Shown: one piece after another, positions 51,129 to 60,583 of the stretch
Layout: each line of letters begins with the position of its first letter
How positions within the stretch are numbered: the stretch's first letter is position 1
Origin: Gemmatimonadota bacterium
GTDB taxonomy: Bacteria; Gemmatimonadota; Gemmatimonadetes; Gemmatimonadales; GWC2-71-9
Reading direction: 5' to 3'
DNA: 64,000 bases
Assembly: GCA_029262195.1 (NCBI GenBank)
Contig: JAJCZX010000021.1
Location: forward strand, 1-64,000
Notes under the pieces: generated by a model
The model's input: the letters and a program-made list of their open reading frames with translations, nothing else
Told to the model about the DNA's origin: nothing
Databases searched by the model: none
Made by a program: the position numbers and the translations under genes

Positions 51129-51908
51129 TCAGTCATTTAACGAATCCACTCTCTTGATCAACTCCTGTCCCACCGACAGATAGGCCCTCGCGCCGACTGA
51201 CTGCACGTCGTACAGGATTATGGGTCGTCCGAAACTCGGCGCCTCTGCAAGCCGCACGTTGCGGGGGACCACAGTATTGAACATCGCATCGCCAAAGTAC
51301 TCGCAAGCTTCTTTGGCAACCTGTTTAGACAGATTGAGACGCGCATCGTACATCGTCAACAAAACACCTTCAACTGCAAGGTTTGGATTAAAGTTTTGCT
51401 GCACCTGCGTAATCGTATTGAGAAGCTGGGAGAGACCTTCAAGGGCATAGTATTCGCACTGGATCGGTATCAACGTGCCATTGGCCGCAACAAGCATATT
51501 CAGAGTCAGTAGACCGAGAGAAGGCGGACAGTCGATCAACACGAAGTCGTACTCTGAATCAACTTCATCGAGCGCTTTGCGCATCATCCCTTCGCGACCG
51601 CGTTTGTTCACCAATTCGATCTCAGCGCCAACAAGGTCCTGTGTGGCTGGAAGCACATCCAGTGCAGGGAAATTTACAGAGCGGTTGATTACATCTGAGA
51701 CGGAGCGCTCGCCGGAAAGAACGTCGTAGAGGGATAACTCTAGCGCACCTTTATCTAACCCAACTCCGCTCGTAGCGTTGCCCTGAGGATCTGCATCCAC
51801 CAGCAAGGTACGCTTCTCTGCGGTAGCCAGCGAAGCAGCGAGATTGACCGCTGTCGTGGTTTTACCGACTCCACCTTTTTGATTTGCGACCGCGATCACT
51901 CTCGCCAT
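51129..51908 (-). CDS. parA: Chromosome-partitioning ATPase ParA
   Basis: This 259-residue ParA/Soj ATPase has the deviant Walker A AVANQKGGVGKTTTAVNLAAS, Walker B VLIDCPPSLGLLTLN, and DADPQGNATSGVGLD. It binds the nucleoid and moves ParB-parS complexes. It lies between the parS palindrome and parB. A TTATCAACA stretch just upstream (about 51927-51935) is a one-mismatch DnaA-box-like site. Confidence 0.95.
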   Translation of the reverse strand: MARVIAVANQKGGVGKTTTAVNLAASLATAEKRTLLVDADPQGNATSGVGLDKGALELSLYDVLSGERSVSDVINRSVNFPALDVLPATQDLVGAEIELVNKRGREGMMRKALDEVDSEYDFVLIDCPPSLGLLTLNMLVAANGTLIPIQCEYYALEGLSQLLNTITQVQQNFNPNLAVEGVLLTMYDARLNLSKQVAKEACEYFGDAMFNTVVPRNVRLAEAPSFGRPIILYDVQSVGARAYLSVGQELIKRVDSLND

Positions 51909-52053
51909 AAACAGCTAACTCTTTTATTATCAACAGGTTACAGAAAACACAAAAACGATCCCAATTTTTCGATCTCACCTCAAAATCGGAGTGAGGGGCG
52001 AGAATATAGTGTCAAAGTCACTGCTAGTAAAGACTCTATGGGACAAAAAGAAT

Positions 52054-52089
52054 AATGTGGAAATGTTTCACGTGAAACATTTCCACATT
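52054..52089. promoter_or_regulatory. parS: parS site in a 36-bp perfect palindrome
   Basis: The core TGTTTCACGTGAAACA (52064-52079) is a consensus bacterial parS. It is embedded in AATGTGGAAATGTTTCAC and its exact reverse complement. In RNA from mnmG this palindrome would form a long hairpin followed by ATTCTTTTTG, so it may end the mnmG transcript as well as bind ParB. Confidence 0.93.
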
Positions 52090-52100
52090 TCAGCATTGAT

Positions 52101-53972
52101 CTAGGCTGTTTTGGGACTTCGCTTCATGACCTCGAAAACAAGATTCTGTAGATCAGACGGCGAGACACCGGGAATGCGACCTGCCTGAGAGAGGGTTCTG
52201 GGTTTCACTGTGGCAAGTTTCTGACGGGCTTCTGTACTCAAACTTGAGAGTTCCGAATAGGGAAAGTCGACCGGAAGGTCAAAGTCAGCCATTCGGGACA
52301 TGCGCTCCACAGACTCTCGCTCACGCTCCAGGTAACCTTCGTACCTGATTTCGATCTCGGCCGAAAGCCATGTGTTTTCATCGAACTCTGGAGTCGCGAG
52401 ATCGTCCAGCAAAAACAACTCCTTCAGGGAAACCGAAGGACGTTTGGCAAGATCCGATATTTTGCGAGATTCCTTTGGAGGGGTCTGGCCGGATCGGGCC
52501 ATCAACAACTCCACAGCCTCTGGCTTCACCGACCGGGAACGGGCTTCTCTTAATAACCCTTGTAGGCCCTTTTCCCTCGAAGCCAACGTTTTTTCTTCGG
52601 CCGATGACAACATACCAAGTTTTTGAGCGATCGGCCCCAGACGGTCGATGGCGTTGTCCTGTCGCAATAATAGGCGATACTCAGCCCTTGAGGTAAAAAG
52701 GCGATAAGGCTCGTCGACGCCCTTGGTGACCAGGTCGTCGACTAAAACACCTATGTAGCCATCATCTCGGCGAAGAACGACCGGTTCCTCTCCGCGGACC
52801 CTCATGACGGCGTTTATTCCGGCCACCAGGCCCTGCCCGGCGGCCTCTTCGTAGCCGGTGGTGCCATTTACCTGTCCGGCCAGAAAAAGCCGCTCCACGG
52901 TCTTTGTTTCGAGCCAAGGAGTCAATTGGCGAGGAGGATAATAGTCATACTCGATCGCATAACCCGCCCTGGTCATCTTTACAGACTCCATGCCCGGAAC
53001 AGCCCTTAAGAATTCCACCTGTACCTCCGGTGGGAGAGAAGTCGAAAGACCGTTCACGTACAACTCTGTTGTCTCAAGGCCTTCTGGCTCTAAAAACACC
53101 TGGTGCCCAGGGGCTTCGGGAAATCTTACAACTTTGTCCTCGATCGAAGGACAATACCTAGGCCCTCTACCTGAAATTTCCCCTCCGTACAGGGCGCTAC
53201 GGTCCAGGTGGGTTCTAACGATGTCTTTGAGTTGATCACCGGACCAAGTGATCCAACAGGGCAGAGCACCGGGCCTTTCTGTTTTATCGTATTCGCTAAA
53301 GTTGTATGAGCTTAGCTCCCCGTCTTGTCGCTCCAATTGGACGTAGTCAACCGTCCTTCCGTCCACTCTCGGGGGGGTTCCCGTCTTAAACCTCTCCACG
53401 TCGAGGCCGTAATCGCCCATTCTCTCGGCGAGGTCCTCCACCGCAGCGTCACCGGCGCGCCCGCCTTCAGTCGCAGCAACTCCACCCACGTGAATTCTTC
53501 CCCGCAGAAACGTCCCCGCTGTCAGGACCACCGCCCCGCATTTAACCTCCCCCCCACCGTTCAAAACTACACCCTTTACCACGTTGTTCTGCACTGTCAA
53601 AGAAGAAACAGTACCCTGCAAGAAAGAGATCTGATGTTTTTCGAGCTCTCGACGCACTGCTCTCCGATAGAGTCCTCGGTCGCATTGGCTGCGCGGCGAC
53701 CAGACTGCGGGGCCCTTCGACCTGTTCAACATCCGGAAGTGTATCGTCGCCTGGTCTGCGGCCCGCCCCATAACGCCGCCGAGAGCATCAACCTCCCGCA
53801 CGACAGTCCCCTTAGCAATCCCACCAATGGCCGGGTTGCAGGACATCTGCCCAATAGTCTCAAGATTGGTAGTAACCAAAAGCACCGACGCGCCCAGCCT
53901 GCTCGCCGCAACGGCAGCTTCGGACCCCGCGTGGCCACCACCGACAACAATCACATCAAATTTTTCAGACAT
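52101..53972 (-). CDS. mnmG: tRNA U34 carboxymethylaminomethyl-modifying enzyme MnmG (GidA)
   Basis: This 623-residue FAD enzyme works with MnmE to form the cmnm5U modification at the tRNA wobble base. FAD-binding GGGHAGSEAAVAASRLGA (from residue 11), then MSCNPAIGGIAKGTVVREVD and GTFLRGRIHVGG, and GLVAGINAVMRVRGEEPVVL. The C-terminal helical domain has YEGYLERERESVERM. Its gene is commonly close to parAB and the origin, as here, but rsmG is absent between them. MnmE is not in the window. Confidence 0.96.
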   Translation of the reverse strand: MSEKFDVIVVGGGHAGSEAAVAASRLGASVLLVTTNLETIGQMSCNPAIGGIAKGTVVREVDALGGVMGRAADQATIHFRMLNRSKGPAVWSPRSQCDRGLYRRAVRRELEKHQISFLQGTVSSLTVQNNVVKGVVLNGGGEVKCGAVVLTAGTFLRGRIHVGGVAATEGGRAGDAAVEDLAERMGDYGLDVERFKTGTPPRVDGRTVDYVQLERQDGELSSYNFSEYDKTERPGALPCWITWSGDQLKDIVRTHLDRSALYGGEISGRGPRYCPSIEDKVVRFPEAPGHQVFLEPEGLETTELYVNGLSTSLPPEVQVEFLRAVPGMESVKMTRAGYAIEYDYYPPRQLTPWLETKTVERLFLAGQVNGTTGYEEAAGQGLVAGINAVMRVRGEEPVVLRRDDGYIGVLVDDLVTKGVDEPYRLFTSRAEYRLLLRQDNAIDRLGPIAQKLGMLSSAEEKTLASREKGLQGLLREARSRSVKPEAVELLMARSGQTPPKESRKISDLAKRPSVSLKELFLLDDLATPEFDENTWLSAEIEIRYEGYLERERESVERMSRMADFDLPVDFPYSELSSLSTEARQKLATVKPRTLSQAGRIPGVSPSDLQNLVFEVMKRSPKTA

Positions 53973-54587
53973 AGCCTTTTAATTTAAGTAGTCCGGGTCC
54001 CCCCAAAAAGATCTCAACCTCGCCAACTTGACAACTGACCGACCCTAACACAATGTAACATGTTACTAAGAATAAACTTACGGAACATTCAAGCGAGGCC
54101 GCCGAGGAGTCCTTTTCATGTTCATGTGGGCTTCGTACTGGAAGCGTTCTTCGGACGGAGGTCATTACCGCAACCCCACATTCTCCTTCGCCAGACCTTC
54201 TTCCGTCACACCCCAGGACCCTCAAGCGCCCACACCCAGCCATAAAAACTCTCCTCCCCTTCGTCGGACCAAACTAGAATCGGTATGAAGTAGTTGTCTC
54301 ACCAGCAACCACCACAAAAACATGAAATGTCAATTTTTGCCTCTGCCAGATAATGGATGCGATTGTTCGTCCGGCGGCAGCCGATCCACAAAACTGTGCT
54401 CTTGACTATTCTTCAATTAGTTGTTGCTACCACTCCAACCTCTCCACCACCCATTAAGTCCATGAGGGCAAGGACTCTCTCTCGTTGCGGGCTTGTTTGT
54501 TTTGGAACTATGCAGGCCGCTAAACGGTTGAATATTTGTTACAACGCAGCACTGGCAACCAGAACACAGGGATTTATCTTTTCAGCA
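53973..54587. other. 615-bp stretch upstream of mnmG without a supported gene
   Basis: No ORF here looks real; the candidates at 53965-54243 and the N-terminal part of 54357-55379 lack domains. It includes a 12-bp palindrome GTAACATGTTAC (54055-54066) that could be an operator or part of the mnmG promoter. I see no cluster of DnaA boxes, so it is not clearly the origin. Confidence 0.5.
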
Positions 54588-55379
54588 ATGACCGATTCAT
54601 TTGATTGTACACTAGCCAGAGAAACCCTCTGGCCCAACCCGGACGACGGCACCGGTGCGGAGTCTGATCTCCGAGCCAAGCAACACGTCGAAGGGTGCCG
54701 GTCGTGCCAGCGCTTTTTCCGAGACGACCGAGCAATCGAATTGATGTTGTCCGGACTTTCAACCCAAAAAGCCCCAGCGTCTCTTAGAACATCTATCTTG
54801 GCCGCCATAGCAGAAGATCAAGAAAACAGCCAGGGTGACGTAATTCCGCTTTTTGGTAATCGCATAACACTGCCACTTTCGATCATCGCTATGGCTGCTG
54901 TTTTAACGTTGTTGATTGCTCGAACGGTGCCAACCACTACCCCAATCGCCACACCGGAGGCGGTTACAGCTGCGGGCATATGGGATTTCTCGGACCAACG
55001 GGTCTCCAAAACCGATGCCCACGAATTAGAAGAGTGGTTTTCCTCGAAGTTCGAAACTCCCGTTATGGTACCTGACATCCAGGGAGGAAGGTTGATCGGT
55101 GGCGGGCTTACCAACTTTGACGGTTATAGAAGTGCGACGGTGGCATATACCGTTGGCGGCACTCAGGTCACCTATGTCGTCGTACCGACTTCTTTTGTCC
55201 TGAGCAAATCGGTGTCGCACGGAGACGGCCCTCATTTCATTGAACACACCACGGCCAACGAAAACACCGTTGTATGGGGCGCGCACGACACAGCACGCCT
55301 TTTGGTTGGGAATTTGCCTCCGGAAGAGCTGATGGCTATCGCCGAGCGATGCCGGAAGCAAGACCTGGGAGAGCTTTAG
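54588..55379 (+). CDS. Anti-sigma-factor-like membrane protein with zinc-finger
   Basis: About 263 residues from ATG 54588 (MTDSFDCTLARETLWPNPDD); the track start is 77 codons upstream in non-conserved sequence. An H-x-x-x-C-x-x-C motif in KQHVEGCRSCQRFF matches the zinc-binding anti-sigma (ZAS/RsrA) domain. After a linker comes one membrane helix (ITLPLSIIAMAAVLTLLIAR) and an extracytoplasmic beta-rich domain. No ECF sigma gene lies on either side, which is unusual since the pair is normally adjacent. Confidence 0.7.
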   Translation: MTDSFDCTLARETLWPNPDDGTGAESDLRAKQHVEGCRSCQRFFRDDRAIELMLSGLSTQKAPASLRTSILAAIAEDQENSQGDVIPLFGNRITLPLSIIAMAAVLTLLIARTVPTTTPIATPEAVTAAGIWDFSDQRVSKTDAHELEEWFSSKFETPVMVPDIQGGRLIGGGLTNFDGYRSATVAYTVGGTQVTYVVVPTSFVLSKSVSHGDGPHFIEHTTANENTVVWGAHDTARLLVGNLPPEELMAIAERCRKQDLGEL

Positions 55380-55407
55380 TTCAGCCGGGGACCCAGCAGC
55401 CCCCCCT

Positions 55408-56619
55408 TCATACTGTAATTGCGAAGATCTCTTTCGCTTTCCGTACTCCACCAATCAACGCGTCAACATCCTTTTCGTCGTTGTAGACATAAAAGGACGC
55501 CCGTGCGGTAGCGCTTACGCCCAGCCTTCTCATCAGCGGCTGCGCACAATGATGTCCTGCCCTAACTGCTACTCCGCTCTCATCCAGTATGGTGGCCAGA
55601 TCATGGGGATGAACTCCGTCAACCCAGAACGACACCACTCCCGCTCGCTCTGACTCTGGTCCGAAAATCTTCACACCACCCAACCCCTGCAAACCCTGAA
55701 TCGCCAGCCTCCCCAACTCCTTTTCGTGTTTCAGAACCGCCTCCATGCCACAACCCTCCAGGTAGTCGATCGCAGCGGCGAGACCCACCGCCCCTCCAAC
55801 ATTCGGCGTGCCGGCTTCGAACTTGGAAGGGATCGGGGCGAAAGTCGAAGAGGTATCTCCAACGACTTTGATCATTTCCCCCCCTCCGTGGAACGGGGGC
55901 ATCGCATCAAGAATCTCAGGTCGAGCAACCAAAACCCCGATACCCATCGGTGCCAACATCTTGTGACCCGAAAAAGCATAGAAATCAGCTTGTAGTGCAC
56001 TGACATCAATTTGAACGTGCGGAGCAGCCTGGGCACCATCCACAAAAGTCGTTGCACCGACATCCCTGGCCATCGCGACCAGACGCTTGATCGGGTTCAC
56101 TGTGCCGATAGCGTTTGAAATATGAGAAACAGCTACCAGTCTGGGATTCAACGACAGCGCCTTTGCAAAGTCTTGTAGATCCAGGGAGCCATCTTCGTTG
56201 ATTTCAACCATCCGAATCGTGGCCCCTTTTTCTTCGCACAATATCTGCCACGGGACAAGATTGGAATGGTGTTCGAGGGCGGTAACAACGACAACATCCC
56301 CGCTGGCCACGTTTTGCCGCCCCCAGGAAAATGCCACGAGGTTCGCAGACTCAGTCGTTCCCCTGGTGAAGATGACCGCATTCTTGTCGTAGGCACCGAC
56401 AAATCCCGCTACTTTGGCTCGAGCTCCTTCGTACGCCTCGGTCGCTTTCACCGCCAGGCCGTAAACCCCTCTGTGAACGTTGGCGTTTGACTCTTCGTAG
56501 TACTTGCTTACCGCATCGATGACCGATCGCGGCTTTTGGGAACTGGCCGCCGAATCCAGGAAGACGAGCCGATCATTTTCCGGTCGATCGAAGACCGGAA
56601 AGTCGTCCCTCCAACTCAT
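55408..56619 (-). CDS. sufS: Cysteine desulfurase SufS
   Basis: 403 residues. SufS removes sulfur from cysteine for Fe-S clusters. PLP Lys in YAFSGHKMLAPMGIGVLVAR and active Cys in AVRAGHHCAQPLMRRLGVSA. It starts 4 nt into the end of sufU (ATG at 56619). Last gene of the suf operon. SufU, not SufE, is the partner here. Confidence 0.95.
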   Translation of the reverse strand: MSWRDDFPVFDRPENDRLVFLDSAASSQKPRSVIDAVSKYYEESNANVHRGVYGLAVKATEAYEGARAKVAGFVGAYDKNAVIFTRGTTESANLVAFSWGRQNVASGDVVVVTALEHHSNLVPWQILCEEKGATIRMVEINEDGSLDLQDFAKALSLNPRLVAVSHISNAIGTVNPIKRLVAMARDVGATTFVDGAQAAPHVQIDVSALQADFYAFSGHKMLAPMGIGVLVARPEILDAMPPFHGGGEMIKVVGDTSSTFAPIPSKFEAGTPNVGGAVGLAAAIDYLEGCGMEAVLKHEKELGRLAIQGLQGLGGVKIFGPESERAGVVSFWVDGVHPHDLATILDESGVAVRAGHHCAQPLMRRLGVSATARASFYVYNDEKDVDALIGGVRKAKEIFAITV

Positions 56620-57056
56620 TCTTCCGTAACCACCATTTCGGCTCGTTCATCCAACGCGGCCTTCAAAGTATGCCAGGAGAGACTTGCGCACTTTACCCGG
56701 GCCGGAAATTCGCGCACCCCACTGAAAGCTGCCAACCTGCCCATGGCTTCAGACTCTCCATCCTCAGCAACCATCGCATGAAATTTTTCGAAGAGTGCTC
56801 TGGCTTCTGAAACGGTCTTCCCTTTGACGGAGGCTGTCATCATTGAGGCCGATGCCTGAGAGATGGCGCAACCGCCACCCTGAAAACCAACGTCCTCAAT
56901 CACACCGTTTTCTACGATAAGTGACACAGTCACTTCGTCCCCGCACAGAGGGTTGTGACCAACCGCGGTTCTGGTGGGTTCCTCAATCCTCTTGAAATTC
57001 TTTGGACTGAGATTGTGGTCGAGAATGACCTGCTGATACAACTCTCTCGTATCCAC
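56616..57056 (-). CDS. sufU: SufU-type sulfur acceptor
   Basis: 146 residues of the IscU/SufU fold. Three conserved cysteines are in GHNPLCGDEVTVSL, GFQGGGCAISQASASMM and RVKCASLSWHTLKAAL; with an Asp they bind zinc and accept sulfur from SufS in Gram-positive-type systems. The insert SASMMTASVKGKTVSEARAL is the SufU-specific region. It starts 6 nt after the sufD stop. Confidence 0.93.
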   Translation of the reverse strand: MDTRELYQQVILDHNLSPKNFKRIEEPTRTAVGHNPLCGDEVTVSLIVENGVIEDVGFQGGGCAISQASASMMTASVKGKTVSEARALFEKFHAMVAEDGESEAMGRLAAFSGVREFPARVKCASLSWHTLKAALDERAEMVVTEE

Positions 57057-57062
57057 TCTTGA

Positions 57063-58358
57063 TTAGACCTCCACCAGGAGACGGTCCCGGACCATCTGGT
57101 TGAGAGATTCCCTTACACCGTCTATTCCGATCGCATCGATTATTTCAACGCCAAACCCGTAGGTCAACATCCGCCGGGCTTCCACTTCCGATATCCCTCG
57201 CGTGCGCAAATAGAGGACAGAGTCTTCGTTTAGGGGGCCAAGAGTGGCCCCGTGGGTACACCGGACATCGTCGGCATATATCTCCAACTGCGGTTGGCTA
57301 TCGACCCTGGCCGACTCGGACAACAAAACGTTGTTGTTGCTCTGTTTAGAATCGGTCTTTTGGGCGTCTTCGCGAACAACTATGCGCCCCGTGAACACGG
57401 CGTGAGACTCGCCGTCCAAAACACCATTCAAGAATTCTTTGCTCTGGCAATTGGGCATAGCATGATCAATCACCGTGTTATGGTCGACGTGCTGTTTCCC
57501 ATCGAGCAGGTACAGTCCTCGAAGTGTTCCCTCGGCACCTTCGCCGTCCAACACATAGGTCAAGTCATGACGGGCAATTAGCGATCCCAAAACCACCAGC
57601 GTGGCGTCAAATTTACTCGACCGCTCCTGTTTTACGTGGGTAGTCGCGGTATGATACGCGGATTTCGATTCCCGTTGTAATCTGCACAGTTCTACACCGG
57701 CTCCTTCTTCGACAAAGATCTCGCTCACGCAATTTCTTAAGTACCTGGAACCCTCGTCCCCCACAAAGTTTTCAACCAGTTGCAGACGGGCGTTTGGCTC
57801 CGCGACGACGAGTACTCGTGGATGCTCTACGACCCCTTCTTCAACAGCGGCGAAAAGAATTTCGATCGGCTTCCCCACCTCTACACCAGCCGCTACGTGA
57901 ACAAACACACCGTCCCGTAAGAACGCCGAGCTCAAAGAGGAAAAGGCATTGCCGCCGGTTGCAGCCTGTTTGCCCAGGTATCTGGACACAAGGTCCGGAT
58001 GCGAGGCCGAGGCGTGGGCTAGAGACATGACCGTCACGCCCTCCGGGAGCCCCTCCAAAACCGAGTTTTCCGAAGAAAATTTTCCGTTTATAACCGCAAC
58101 ACGGAAAGCGTTCGGATCGATAAAGTTATCGTCGAATTCTCTGTCGGGTTGTCCAGTCAGGGCAAACTCTTTTTCGAAAATTGGCTTCACGCTTGTGAAA
58201 CGCCACTCTTCATCCCTGGTAGTTGGGAACCCCGTTTCTTCAAAACGGCGGACGGCGTCGGCCCTGAGCTTCTTGATCCACTCGGGAGATTGACCGGCCC
58301 CGTTGCTTTCAAAGGTTCTGTATTGCTCCAGGAAGCGCTCTGCTGCAGTCTGGCTCAT
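57063..58358 (-). CDS. sufD: Fe-S assembly protein SufD
   Basis: About 431 residues from ATG 58358 (MSQTAAERFLEQYRTFESNG), preceded by GAGGATC; the track extends it 28 codons over sufC. The beta-helix core typical of SufB/SufD is seen (LRGLYLLDGKQHVDHNTVID, NCQSKEFLNGVLDGESHAVF, VRCTHGATLGPLNEDSVLYL, with the conserved C-x-H). It forms the SufB-SufC-SufD scaffold. Confidence 0.94.
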   Translation of the reverse strand: MSQTAAERFLEQYRTFESNGAGQSPEWIKKLRADAVRRFEETGFPTTRDEEWRFTSVKPIFEKEFALTGQPDREFDDNFIDPNAFRVAVINGKFSSENSVLEGLPEGVTVMSLAHASASHPDLVSRYLGKQAATGGNAFSSLSSAFLRDGVFVHVAAGVEVGKPIEILFAAVEEGVVEHPRVLVVAEPNARLQLVENFVGDEGSRYLRNCVSEIFVEEGAGVELCRLQRESKSAYHTATTHVKQERSSKFDATLVVLGSLIARHDLTYVLDGEGAEGTLRGLYLLDGKQHVDHNTVIDHAMPNCQSKEFLNGVLDGESHAVFTGRIVVREDAQKTDSKQSNNNVLLSESARVDSQPQLEIYADDVRCTHGATLGPLNEDSVLYLRTRGISEVEARRMLTYGFGVEIIDAIGIDGVRESLNQMVRDRLLVEV

Positions 58359-58365
58359 ATGATCC

Positions 58366-59124
58366 TCAAACCGCCGCGGCCATATCGGTTTTGATCCAGT
58401 CGTAGCCTCGCGCCTCCAACTCCAGTGCAAGCTCTTTACCACCAGATTTCACGATCCGGCCGTTTGCCAGCACGTGCACAAAATCGGGCTCGATATACGT
58501 CAGGAGCCGCTGGTAGTGGGTCACCAAAATCGTGGAATTGTCTTTAGTCCGTAGCTTGTTGACCGCTTCCGCAACTGTTTTCAAAGCATCGATATCCAAT
58601 CCTGAATCGGTCTCATCCAAAATCGCCAATTTCGGATTAAGAACAGCCATTTGAAGGATCTCGTTGCGTTTTTTCTCTCCACCTGAAAAGCCCTGGTTTA
58701 CCGGGCGGTTCATCAAACTGTCGTCCCAACCGATCGCTTTTAGTTTCTCGTCGAGTACATCCAGAAACTCGAGCGTGTCGTATTCTTCCAGGCCCTGATG
58801 TTTCCGCACCGAGTTCACCGCAGCTCGAAGGAAGTAAGCGTTCGAAATCCCGTGGATTTCAATGGGATACTGGAATGCGAGGAAAATTCCCTCGCAGGCA
58901 CGTTCTTCGGGCTCCATTTCGAGGACGTCTTTACCCTCATACGTGACCGAACCCCGGGTGACTTCATAGTTGGGATGTCCTGCCAGAACCTGAGCTAGAG
59001 TGCTCTTGCCCGAACCATTCGGTCCCATAATGGCATGGACTTCACCAGGATTAACCGTGAGATCAATGCCCTTAAGAATCTCCGTCCCTGCGACGTTAGC
59101 GTGAAGATCTTTTATTTCAATCAT
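58366..59124 (-). CDS. sufC: Fe-S assembly ATPase SufC
   Basis: 252 residues. ABC-type ATPase: Walker A IMGPNGSGKSTLAQVLAGHP, signature NQGFSGGEKKRNEILQMAVL, Walker B LAILDETDSGLD, H-loop ILVTHYQRLL. It drives assembly on SufBD in the cytoplasm. It lies 7 nt ahead of sufD's start and 20 nt after sufB. Confidence 0.97.
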   Translation of the reverse strand: MIEIKDLHANVAGTEILKGIDLTVNPGEVHAIMGPNGSGKSTLAQVLAGHPNYEVTRGSVTYEGKDVLEMEPEERACEGIFLAFQYPIEIHGISNAYFLRAAVNSVRKHQGLEEYDTLEFLDVLDEKLKAIGWDDSLMNRPVNQGFSGGEKKRNEILQMAVLNPKLAILDETDSGLDIDALKTVAEAVNKLRTKDNSTILVTHYQRLLTYIEPDFVHVLANGRIVKSGGKELALELEARGYDWIKTDMAAAV

Positions 59125-59144
59125 TTTCTTTCAAGCTTTCCGTT

Positions 59145-60581
59145 TTATCCGACACTGCCTTCGAGGGTGATTCCCAATAACTTCTGGGCTTCCACCGCGA
59201 ATTCCATCGGCAACTCTTTGAATACTTCTTTGCAAAAACCGTTTACGATCATCGAAACAGCGTCTTCCGCTGAAAGGCCCCGTTGTTGGCAATAGAAGAT
59301 CTGATCTTCACCGATCTTCGAGGTCGAGGCTTCATGCTCCATGATCGCGGAGCTGTTTCGGACGTCAATGTAGGGGAAAGTGTGAGCGCCACAGCGATCG
59401 CCAATCAGCATGGAATCGCACTGGGAGTAGTTGCGAGCGCCGTCAGCCCCTTTGAGGATCTTCACTTCACCACGATAGGTGTTGTGGCTTTTACCGGCAG
59501 AAATGCCCTTGGACACAATAGTGCTACTCGTATTTTTCCCTATATGGATCATCTTGGTACCGGTGTCGGCCTGCTGCCGGTTGTTGGTCACGGCAACCGA
59601 GTAAAATTCCCCGACGGAGTTGTCCCCCTGGAGAATGCAGCTGGGGTATTTCCACGTGATGGCCGACCCGGTTTCGACCTGTGTCCAGGAGATCTTTGAA
59701 TTCCGACCGGAGCATTTGCCGCGCTTGGTTACAAAATTGTAGATCCCTCCGACACCGTTTTCATCACCCGGGTACCAATTCTGGACGGTGGAGTACTTTA
59801 TTTTTGCGTCATCCAACGCCACCAGTTCGACGACTGCAGCATGAAGCTGATTCTCATCCCGCATTGGTGCAGAACACCCTTCGAGATAGCTGACTGACGC
59901 GCCTTCTTCGGCAACGATCAACGTGCGTTCGAACTGCCCTGTATTTGCAGCGTTGATCCTGAAATAGGTCGAAAGCTCCATGGGACATCGGACTCCCCTG
60001 GGCACAAAACAAAACGACCCATCGGAGAACACAGCAGAATTCAGAGCGGCGTAAAAATTGTCAGTGGTAGGCACCACAGACCCGAGATACTTCCGCACCA
60101 GATCAGGGTGCTCCTTGACCGCTTCAGAAAAAGAGCAAAAAATGACACCCTCTTTGGCGAGCGTGTCTTTATAGGTTGTGGCAACCGAGACCGAATCGAA
60201 AACGGCATCAACCGCCACCCCGGACAATATCTTCTGCTCAGAAATCGGGATGCCGAGTTTTTCAAATGTCTTGAGTAATTCGGGGTCTACTTCATCCAGA
60301 CTCTGGGGCCCGTCTTCTGGTCTTTTGGGTGCTGCGAAATACACGATGGACTGATAATCCACCGGTTCGAATTTAACGTTGGCCCAATTGGGTTCTGTCA
60401 TGGTAACCCAGTGCCGGTAAGCCTTCAGCCGCCACTCGGTCATCCACTCGGGTTCTTCTTTTTTTGCGGAAATCCACCTTACGACATCTTCGTTCAATCC
60501 TGGCGGTAACGAATCCGCCTCAATGTCGGTGATGAATCCGTATTTGTAAGGTTGGGTAACCTGTTGTTCTATGCCCGTCAT
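59145..60581 (-). CDS. sufB: Fe-S assembly protein SufB
   Basis: 478 residues. Contains the conserved [60 protein letters not shown], and near the end [20 protein letters not shown] and [20 protein letters not shown] (the catalytic Cys-His-Glu region). It receives sulfur and assembles clusters with SufC and SufD. It starts 2 nt after sufR. Confidence 0.97.
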   Translation of the reverse strand: MTGIEQQVTQPYKYGFITDIEADSLPPGLNEDVVRWISAKKEEPEWMTEWRLKAYRHWVTMTEPNWANVKFEPVDYQSIVYFAAPKRPEDGPQSLDEVDPELLKTFEKLGIPISEQKILSGVAVDAVFDSVSVATTYKDTLAKEGVIFCSFSEAVKEHPDLVRKYLGSVVPTTDNFYAALNSAVFSDGSFCFVPRGVRCPMELSTYFRINAANTGQFERTLIVAEEGASVSYLEGCSAPMRDENQLHAAVVELVALDDAKIKYSTVQNWYPGDENGVGGIYNFVTKRGKCSGRNSKISWTQVETGSAITWKYPSCILQGDNSVGEFYSVAVTNNRQQADTGTKMIHIGKNTSSTIVSKGISAGKSHNTYRGEVKILKGADGARNYSQCDSMLIGDRCGAHTFPYIDVRNSSAIMEHEASTSKIGEDQIFYCQQRGLSAEDAVSMIVNGFCKEVFKELPMEFAVEAQKLLGITLEGSVG

Positions 60582-60583
60582 AA

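Noticed and set aside
51909-52053. Possible replication origin between parA and mnmG
   Set aside because: Only one DnaA-box-like TTATCAACA is visible and no AT-rich unwinding region; the neighbourhood suggests an origin is near but not here.
53965-54243. 92-residue minus-strand ORF upstream of mnmG
   Set aside because: Unusual composition, no conserved motif, overlaps the mnmG start region.
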